The position numbers and the translations under genes are program-made. A stretch of DNA of 64,000 nucleotides. Source: an uncultured Oscillospiraceae bacterium (GTDB lineage Bacteria > Bacillota > Clostridia > Oscillospirales > Oscillospiraceae). This document shows, one piece after another, positions 59,008-64,000 of the stretch. The notes beneath the pieces were generated by a model. It made no database searches, was not told where the DNA came from, and saw nothing but the letters and a program-made list of their open reading frames with translations. Position 1 is the stretch's first letter. Each line of letters starts with the position of its first letter. The stretch lies in assembly GCA_934622035.1 (NCBI GenBank), contig CAKTVG010000007.1:1-64000 (forward strand). The letters run 5' to 3'.

Positions 59008-59154
59008 CCGTAGGGTCTACCCGCAAGGGGCACGCCGCATCCGTAGCGCTCCTTTGTCGCTGACGGCTGCGCAGACGGCGCGCCGTGACCGGTGCAGACA
59101 GGTACAAATCCGCGATTTCCTGCACGCGGGACAGGGAAAAACGTCCCCTACGGG
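59008..59154. repeat. Family A repeat (copy A12), carrying an inserted C element
   Basis: CGTAGGGTC, then C2, then GACGGCGCGCCGTGACC, core GGTGCAGACAGGTACAAAT and TCCTGCACGCGGGACAGGGA ending in GTCCCCTACGGG. Joining the parts on both sides of C2 restores a normal A first hairpin as in A9. Confidence 0.65.
59018..59074 (+). repeat. Family C micro-element (copy C2), nested in A12
   Basis: TACCCGCAAGGGGCACGCCG with CATCCGTA behind it and CTGACGGCTGCGCA at the right; same length as C1. Confidence 0.65.
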
Positions 59155-59166
59155 CGCAATCGAAAA

Positions 59167-60324
59167 TCAGCTCTGCTGCGGCCTTCGCACGGAGACGAAC
59201 AGCAGCCCCGTGCCGAGCACGGAAACGGCGATGACGATCAGCAGCATGTTCCGCACGCCGAGGCCGTCGACCAGAACGCCCGCGAGAATGCTTGCCAGCA
59301 GATTGCCGATGTTGTTCGCCGCGCCGAGGTAGGCCTGCCCCTTGACGACGTCCCGCGCCTCGACTGCCGCGCCGACATAGTAGACGGAGCTGACGGTGTA
59401 AAGCGCAAAGCCGAGCGTCTGCATCAGCTGCGCGGCATACAGCCCGCCGATGCCGGGCAGCACCAGGGACAAAACCAGCCGCAGCGTGCAGAAAATGCCG
59501 GAAATCTTCAGCCAGAAGTCGCAGCGCGCCCTGCGCAGCATTTTCAGGAAGAGGAACATGACCGGCAGCTCCGACAGCGCCGAAAGCATCACGGCCGTGC
59601 CCTGCGCGTTGCCGTCGCCCTTGTAGAGCGCGACCTGATACATAAAGTTCGTCAGCGCGTTGTGCCCGAGGTACAGAAAGCATCCGCCCAGCAGGAAGAC
59701 GAAAAACAGCCGGTTTGCCCGGAAGAATTCCCCGAAGCCGGAGGCGGCCTGCCGCGCCTGCTGCATCCCCTCCAGACGCGGGAAGAGCATGGCGGAAAGC
59801 AGCGTGCCGAGCGCCGTGACGAGGGCGCACAGCGCCAGCACGTCCATACCGAACCGGACAATCAGCCGGTTCACCAGCCGCACGACCAGCGCAAAGCTCA
59901 CCGAGCCGCAGCCGCGGCTCAGACCGTAATTCAGCCGGTAGCCCTGCTGGATGGCGCTCATGCCCAGGGCGTTGATAAAGCCGGGCAGCAATTGCAGCAG
60001 CATGCAGCTCAGTGTGAACAGCGGCACGGCCGCGCCGGGCGTTTTCCCCAGCGGAACCAGCGCGGCGCTGAACAGCACGATCAGCCCCGCCGCCGCGCAG
60101 ACCACGCGCTGCACGCTGACGTGCAGCCGCTCGATCACGGCAGTGACTGCGGGCTGGAGCAGAAATGCGCCCAGCAGAGACGCCGCCAGAAGCAGCCCCG
60201 CCTGTGCATTCGTCAGGCCAAGGGAGAGAAAGTAGCGGCTGGCGTAGGTGACGTTCACGCCGATATTGCCCCAGAAAAAGGCGTTCAGGAGGGTATACAG
60301 TGCGTAGGCTCTGCGGTTTTTCAT
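59167..60324 (-). CDS. MFS transporter
   Basis: 385 residues, start ATG 60324 (MKNRRAYALYTLLNAFFWGNIGVNVTYASRYF); the longer frame overlaps the upstream gene and lacks a ribosome site. Twelve membrane helices; LGLTNAQAGLLLAASLLGAFLLQPAVTAVIE in the first half and LNYGLSRGCGSVSFALVVRLVNRLI in the middle are reminiscent of the LacY-like/oligosaccharide symporter branch. Substrate unknown. Distal gene of the M20-DUF3810-MFS operon; overlaps are minimal. Confidence 0.85.
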   Translation of the reverse strand: MKNRRAYALYTLLNAFFWGNIGVNVTYASRYFLSLGLTNAQAGLLLAASLLGAFLLQPAVTAVIERLHVSVQRVVCAAAGLIVLFSAALVPLGKTPGAAVPLFTLSCMLLQLLPGFINALGMSAIQQGYRLNYGLSRGCGSVSFALVVRLVNRLIVRFGMDVLALCALVTALGTLLSAMLFPRLEGMQQARQAASGFGEFFRANRLFFVFLLGGCFLYLGHNALTNFMYQVALYKGDGNAQGTAVMLSALSELPVMFLFLKMLRRARCDFWLKISGIFCTLRLVLSLVLPGIGGLYAAQLMQTLGFALYTVSSVYYVGAAVEARDVVKGQAYLGAANNIGNLLASILAGVLVDGLGVRNMLLIVIAVSVLGTGLLFVSVRRPQQS

Positions 60325-60328
60325 CGAA

Positions 60329-61399
60329 TCAGCCCTTGATTTTTGCATAATACCAGGCGGTCAGCAGATCGACGACCTCGCCGTAGGACTGCTTGCCGGA
60401 TTCCACGGAGAAGGCCTTGAGATAGGAATCGTAGACCCTGTAGGTCGCCTCGGATACCTTTTCGTTTTCGACCTTTTCGTAATGCTCACGCGAAGCGGCG
60501 GCGTCGGCCTTGATTTCGCCGCAGGCGGAGGCCCAGAGCGCCGAGGCCGCGTCGCGGTCGACGCGGTAGAGTGCATTGTAGCAATAGACAAAGGCCAGAT
60601 AGTAGCCGGAATAGCGGAAATCCGCGCGTTCGGAGACGCTGCACGCCAGGAACGCCGCGAAATTCGCCTCGTTTTCCCGCGCGAAGGCCATGCGGTGGCC
60701 GATCTCGTGGCACATGGTGAAGGGCAGAGAGGAGCGGAAGGTCGTTGAGCTGACGCTGCTTTCGCCTGTGAAGGCGATGAAAATGCCCGTCGTGCCTGTC
60801 GCGCCCATGAATTTGCTGCTCAAAAGCTTCTTTACCCGCGCGGTCGAGCCGTCAAAGCAGGGCATCGTTTCGGCAAGGGCCTGATAACCGTCTCCTGCGT
60901 GCTCCGCCAGGTCGGCAAAGTCCTCCTCGAGCATCACGCCGTCCGCGCCGCGGGGCACCTCCTGCGCGGCGGCGTTCGCCTGCGCAAGGTAGTATTCCGC
61001 CGCTTCGCGCAGCTCCTGCACGGTGTACTGCTCCACCTCGAAGCCGAGCCGCTCCTGCATGGGCGGGGCGAAGTAATTCAGCCCCCAGATCGCCACGAAG
61101 ACAAAGGCGGCGCCGCAGACGAATTCCACCACGCCCGTCAGCCAGAGCAGAAAGCGCGACCGCTTCAGCGCAAGGACGAAAGAAACAATCAGCCAGACGG
61201 CCAGCGCGCAGACCGCCAGCTCCCACACGGGGACGGGAACGGGCGCGGTCAGCCCGGCGAGAAACGCAAGAATTTTGCGGGAGATTTTCGGATAAAAGGC
61301 AAAAAACGGCTCCGTCCATTTCTTTGCCGCAAGCACCAGCGCTCCCAGCAGGAGCAGAAAGGCGCCGGCGGAGATCAGACGGCGAAGGGGCTTGATCAT
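60329..61399 (-). CDS. DUF3810 membrane-anchored zinc metalloprotease-like protein
   Basis: 356 residues. Three membrane helices within the first 120 residues, then an outside or cytoplasmic domain with the zinc motif TMCHEIGHRMAFARENEANF (about residue 230), followed by FAAFLACSVSERADFRYSGYY, matching DUF3810. The His-Glu-x2-His motif suggests peptidase activity; no substrate is known for the family. Middle gene of the operon. Confidence 0.88.
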   Translation of the reverse strand: MIKPLRRLISAGAFLLLLGALVLAAKKWTEPFFAFYPKISRKILAFLAGLTAPVPVPVWELAVCALAVWLIVSFVLALKRSRFLLWLTGVVEFVCGAAFVFVAIWGLNYFAPPMQERLGFEVEQYTVQELREAAEYYLAQANAAAQEVPRGADGVMLEEDFADLAEHAGDGYQALAETMPCFDGSTARVKKLLSSKFMGATGTTGIFIAFTGESSVSSTTFRSSLPFTMCHEIGHRMAFARENEANFAAFLACSVSERADFRYSGYYLAFVYCYNALYRVDRDAASALWASACGEIKADAAASREHYEKVENEKVSEATYRVYDSYLKAFSVESGKQSYGEVVDLLTAWYYAKIKG

Positions 61400-61416
61400 G
61401 GGATACCTTCTTTCTT

Positions 61417-62469
61417 TTACAGCAGCGCGCGGAAGAGCGCGACGCCCGTGTCCAGAACGGACATGTCAAAGTCAAAGTCCGGGGTGTGCAGCGGCTTGCC
61501 TCCTGTGCCGAGGAAGAAAAAGACGCCGGGCACGCGCCGCTGGAACTCCGAAAAATCCTCCGTGGTGAAGGTGGGCTGCGCCTCCTCAATGGGATAGCGC
61601 TCCCGCGCCTGTACCAGAAGCGCAGCGTCGTTCGTCACGGGCGGATAGCCCTCGCTGCGCGACAGACGCAGGGTGCAGCCGGTCTGTGCGGAGATGCGCC
61701 GGGCAAGCTCCTCCAGCGACTGCCAGAGGGAAGCGAACAGCGTATCGTCAAAGCAGCGCAGCGTGCCCTCCAGACGGGTGCTGCCGCTGACGGCGTTGCG
61801 GGCGCTGCCGCTTTCCATGCGTCCGAAGCGCAGCAGACAGGGCTTTCCCTCTGCCAGACGGTAGGATTTCTCCAGGAAGCGGACGCCTGCCAGCAGCGCG
61901 TCGCAGCCCTCGGAAAAATGGGCGATATGTACGGGCTTGCCGCCGATTTCCACCGTCAGCTCACAGGAGCGGGCCATCATGCCGCCTGCGCGGGAGGCGA
62001 CCACGCCCTTCGGCAGCTCCGGCCAGAGATGCAGGCCGTAGACCCGTGTGACGTGGAAGCGTTCCAGGATGCCGCTTTCGCAGATGTGTCTTGCGCCGCC
62101 GGTCGTTTCCTCGGCAGGCTCGAAAATGAGAAGCACGTTGCGCTCCGGCGCGGCATCCTTCAGGGACTCCGCCAGTGCCAGCGCGATGGACATATGACCG
62201 TCGTGGCCGCAGGCGTGCATGCAGCCGGGGTGCTGCGATGCGAAGGGAAGACCCGTCGTTTCCTGCATGGGCAGGGCGTCCATATCGCTGCGGAAGGCGA
62301 CGGTTTCCGCCTTTCCAAAGTCGAAATAGGCGCACACTGCGCTTTCCCACGGTGCGGAAAGCGTGCAGGGCAGCGCAGACAAAACGCGCCTCACATACGC
62401 CGCGGTCTGCGGCAGTGTATGGTCCAGCTCCGGGATGCGGTGCAGAGCGATTCTGTGGCGTGACGGCAT
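61417..62469 (-). CDS. M20 family amidohydrolase
   Basis: 350 residues, start ATG 62469 (MPSRHRIALHRIPEL) behind GGAGGGAAAG; the longer open frame runs through non-coding leader. Members hydrolyse N-acyl or amide bonds of amino acids (hippurate, N-acetyl amino acids). Metal motifs: FRSDMDALPMQETTGLPF, GCMHACGHDGHMSIAL, FEPAEETTGGARHI, YGLHLWPELPKG, and a final ligand in GGKPLHTPDF. Slightly short for the family but complete. First gene of the operon. Confidence 0.9.
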   Translation of the reverse strand: MPSRHRIALHRIPELDHTLPQTAAYVRRVLSALPCTLSAPWESAVCAYFDFGKAETVAFRSDMDALPMQETTGLPFASQHPGCMHACGHDGHMSIALALAESLKDAAPERNVLLIFEPAEETTGGARHICESGILERFHVTRVYGLHLWPELPKGVVASRAGGMMARSCELTVEIGGKPVHIAHFSEGCDALLAGVRFLEKSYRLAEGKPCLLRFGRMESGSARNAVSGSTRLEGTLRCFDDTLFASLWQSLEELARRISAQTGCTLRLSRSEGYPPVTNDAALLVQARERYPIEEAQPTFTTEDFSEFQRRVPGVFFFLGTGGKPLHTPDFDFDMSVLDTGVALFRALL

Positions 62470-62505
62470 GGGCTTTCCCTCCGATTCTGATTCTTTGGAT
62501 GTACT

Positions 62506-62534
62506 ATTGTATCGTAATTTTTCCGCTTTTTCAA
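62506..62534 (-). promoter_or_regulatory. Promoter of the M20-DUF3810-MFS operon
   Basis: On the minus strand TTGAAA, 17-base spacer, TACAAT, about 37 bases before the start codon. Confidence 0.7.
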
Positions 62535-62667
62535 CTGCGAAAAAAGCGCCGGCGTGAGCGCCTGCGCTTCTGGCATTGTGATTTTTTGAAATTTGACCGG
62601 AACAAATTGCGGCGGCGCCCATGGGTGCCGCCTTACGCGCTGCAACTGTTTTCCGATGGATATTACC

Positions 62668-62686
62668 GGCGTGCCCCTTGCGGGCA
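62668..62686 (-). repeat. Family C core (partial copy C3)
   Basis: GGCGTGCCCCTTGCGGGCA is the complement of the left end of C1/C2 (CCCGCAAGGGGCACGCC). The right half is absent. Confidence 0.4.
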
Positions 62687-62726
62687 GGCCCTGCAAACGA
62701 TCGCCGGAATCTGCTATGGCCCGGCG

Positions 62727-63110
62727 CTATTTTCCGCTTTCCAGGCGCTTTCGCAGAACCTCGTGCATGGAGCAGCCGTAATGAACATAAAAGGCAAGGC
62801 AGATCACGGTTTCTCGGGGCGGAAAGGAGGTAATGACCTTCCTGCCGAGGATGTCACGCAGCAGCTCCGGATCTCCGTCGCTCCAGCAGCGGGCGCTCAG
62901 ACGTTCAACACTGCGCGCGATGGCTGTTACGGGCTTTCCCAGCCGGACGGCGACCACCGGATAGACGCTTTTCGTAATTCGAACGTCATCCAGCGGAACC
63001 CCGCCCTCAAAGAGAAGCTCCGCCACACAGTCCACAACGGCGGCAAGCGGACGAACATCCTCCCGGACCGGCCCCAAGAGCGCTCGGAGAAGGGCTTCTG
63101 TTTGTGTCAT
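62727..63110 (-). CDS. Stand-alone Spo0A C-terminal-domain (DNA-binding) protein
   Basis: 127 residues from ATG 63110, behind AAAGGAGAT. The sequence RITKSVYPVVAVRLGKPVTAIARSVERL followed by SARCWSDGDPELLRDILGR aligns with the effector domain of Spo0A (ITKVLYPDIAKKF-x-TTASRVERAIRHAIEVAW...). No receiver domain precedes it. The recognition helix differs: the Spo0A pattern SRVERAIRH is not kept, so DNA specificity may have changed. The C-terminal extension FPPRETVICLAFYVHYGCSMHEVLRK is hydrophobic. It may modulate sporulation genes or compete with Spo0A; that is inference. Confidence 0.75.
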   Translation of the reverse strand: MTQTEALLRALLGPVREDVRPLAAVVDCVAELLFEGGVPLDDVRITKSVYPVVAVRLGKPVTAIARSVERLSARCWSDGDPELLRDILGRKVITSFPPRETVICLAFYVHYGCSMHEVLRKRLESGK

Positions 63111-63141
63111 AATGATCTCCTTTGCGTTTGAATTACCATTC

Positions 63142-63147
63142 ATTATA
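63142..63147 (-). promoter_or_regulatory. -10 box of the Spo0A-like gene
   Basis: TATAAT on the minus strand; the matching -35 position (63165-63170) reads TTTCGA, which is poor, and lies next to the 0A boxes. Confidence 0.55.
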
Positions 63148-63173
63148 AGACCGCTTCCGCTTTTTCGAAAATT

Positions 63174-63190
63174 ATCGACAGAATTCGACA
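63174..63190 (-). promoter_or_regulatory. Tandem Spo0A boxes
   Basis: On the minus strand TGTCGAA (63184-63190, inside TTGTCGAA) and TGTCGAT (63174-63180), ten bases apart, just upstream of a weak -35. TGTCGAA is the exact 0A-box consensus; helical spacing and position match Spo0A-activated sigma-A promoters. Confidence 0.65.
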
Positions 63191-63251
63191 AATTCGGAAC
63201 ATGCGTGCGTTGTAACACGTTTCCGACACGGAATTGCAGCACAAAAAGCAA

Positions 63252-63277
63252 CAGCCGCCGGATTCTTCCGGCGGCTG
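63252..63277 (-). terminator. rlmH terminator
   Basis: CAGCCGCCGG and CCGGCGGCTG pair over ten bases; TTGCTTTTT follows on the minus strand, 13 bases past the stop. Confidence 0.8.
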
Positions 63278-63289
63278 CAGGAGATACGA

Positions 63290-63772
63290 TTATTTGTGGT
63301 ATTTTGTTCCGGCGAGAATGGTCTGCGCGCGGTAGAGCTGCTCGAGCGCCATGACGCGCATCAGGTGGTGCGGGAAGGTCATCGGCCCGAAGGACAGGCG
63401 GAAATCCGCCAGCTTTTTTACCTCCGGCGCAATGCCGAAGGAGGAGCCGATCAAAAAGCAGGCAGCGCCCCTGCCGGAGAGCTTGACCTCCTCCAGCTTC
63501 TGCGCGAGCTGCTCGGAGGAAAGCTCCCTTCCCTCCGGCGTCAGGACGCAGAACCACGCGCCCTTCGGGATTTTGGCGCAGATCAGCTCCGCCTCCTTGG
63601 ACAGCCCGGCGGCGATCTGCGCGGGGCCGGGATCGTCCGGCAGGCGCGTCTCCGGCAGCTCAAGCAGCGTGAACTCGCAGTAGCTTTTCAGGCGCTTGAG
63701 GTATTCCTCCACGGCGGCAAGGTAAAAATTCTCCTTGAGCTTGCCGACCGTCAGCAGCGTGACGCGGAACAT
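63290..63772 (-). CDS. rlmH: 23S rRNA (pseudouridine(1915)-N(3))-methyltransferase RlmH
   Basis: 160 residues of the SPOUT-class methyltransferases that modify pseudouridine 1915 in helix 69. Start MFRVTLLTVGKLKENFYLAAVEEYLKRL; SAM-binding knot with ACFLIGSSFGIAPEVKKLADFRLSFGPMTFPHHLMRVMALEQLYRA, ending in the conserved YHK. Overlaps the SufB/SufD-like gene by one base (TGATG). Confidence 0.95.
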   Translation of the reverse strand: MFRVTLLTVGKLKENFYLAAVEEYLKRLKSYCEFTLLELPETRLPDDPGPAQIAAGLSKEAELICAKIPKGAWFCVLTPEGRELSSEQLAQKLEEVKLSGRGAACFLIGSSFGIAPEVKKLADFRLSFGPMTFPHHLMRVMALEQLYRAQTILAGTKYHK

Positions 63773-64000
63773 CAGCGCAGGAACCCTTCGAGAATTTTTT
63801 CCTCCGCCTCCTGCGCGCTCAGGCCGAGGGTCATGAGCTTGAGGATCTGGTCGCCCGCGATGCGGCCGATGGCCGCCTCATGGATCAGGCTGGCGTCCAC
63901 ATGGTTGCAGGTAATCTCCGGGATGGCGCGAACTTTTGCGCTGCCCATCAGAATGGCGTCGCACTGCACATGGCCGAAGCAGCGGTTGTTGCCCTGCACG
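63772..64000 (-). CDS. C-terminal end of a SufB/SufD family protein (partial)
   Basis: The frame continues beyond the right edge. The 75 visible residues (FGHVQCDAILMGSAKVRAIPEI, then HVDASLIHEAAIGRIAGDQILKLMTLGLSAQEAEEKILEGFL) match the end of SufB/SufD, scaffold proteins of the SUF iron-sulfur cluster assembly machine. SufB and SufD cannot be separated from this fragment with certainty; clostridial short SufD-like proteins have the same end. Confidence 0.85.
   Translation of the reverse strand, partial: VQGNNRCFGHVQCDAILMGSAKVRAIPEITCNHVDASLIHEAAIGRIAGDQILKLMTLGLSAQEAEEKILEGFLR

Noticed and set aside
4042..59154. Palindromic A repeats as CRISPR
   Set aside because: Copies are scattered between genes, differ in length and hairpins, and are not separated by regular spacers; no cas gene is present.
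1..64000. tRNA or rRNA genes
   Set aside because: No cloverleaf with GGTTCRANYCC-type T arm or conserved rRNA segment was noticed on either strand; a covariance scan would be needed to exclude them fully.

Overview
The window looks like a chromosomal piece of a spore-forming, high-GC gut Clostridium of the Oscillospiraceae type (Oscillibacter / Dysosmobacter / Vescimonas-like). This is inferred from the GC-rich Firmicutes-style genes (strong AGGAGG ribosome sites, RNase Y, YebC, TrmK/Nif3 pair, MinD, SecG, spmA/spmB, a Spo0A-like DNA-binding domain) and from the many GC-rich palindromic intergenic repeats. No rRNA, tRNA, CRISPR array, intact IS element or prophage was recognised.

Layout. 1-540 is a lower-GC foreign-looking segment that ends at a 13-bp inverted repeat inside a truncated polysaccharide flippase. 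540-3190 is a decaying minus-strand block: truncated flippase, C-terminal stub of a glycosyltransferase, and sensor and sigma-factor genes that each carry a single-base frameshift. 3400-9600 holds housekeeping genes: SSB-like protein, RNase Y, an XRE regulator, YebC, Nif3, TrmK, a DUF1858 protein. 9700-12430 carries a D-aminoacylase-like amidohydrolase and spmA-spmB. 12600-17360 is an operon of a DUF308 membrane protein, an MMPL/RND transporter and a heptad-repeat exported partner. 17780-31270 is a large carbohydrate island: on the minus strand an MFS transporter and two short-chain dehydrogenases, and divergently an ABC sugar importer followed by 2-hydroxyacid dehydrogenase, FGGY kinase, aldo/keto reductase, class II aldolase and iron alcohol dehydrogenase.

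31830-33560 and 36230-37580 are two sigma/anti-sigma style operons, separated by dapH-mgsA-minD (minus) and secG. 38150-42720 carries M18 aminopeptidase, acyl-ACP thioesterase, a membrane-anchored parvulin and a TauE exporter. Pyruvate kinase follows, behind a structured leader. 44660-47710 is a ribokinase / SIS isomerase / RbsD-FucU operon with a divergent AraC regulator. 47880-49090 is a NagZ-like lipoprotein; 49420-53660 is a divergent type II topoisomerase pair, followed by YitT, a lipoprotein with a degenerate transglutaminase fold, a polysaccharide deacetylase and a MATE pump. The right end has MFS, DUF3810 and M20 genes, a stand-alone Spo0A C-terminal-domain gene with tandem 0A boxes in front of it, RlmH, and the end of a SufB/SufD gene.

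Three families of small mobile-looking repeats (A: double-hairpin elements, at least twelve copies; B: a MITE-like element, two copies; C: a 56-bp micro-element) occupy most long intergenic gaps. C is found nested inside a copy of A and a copy of B. The best candidates for undescribed biology are these nested repeats, the pyruvate-kinase leader, the Spo0A-like gene and the sugar island.
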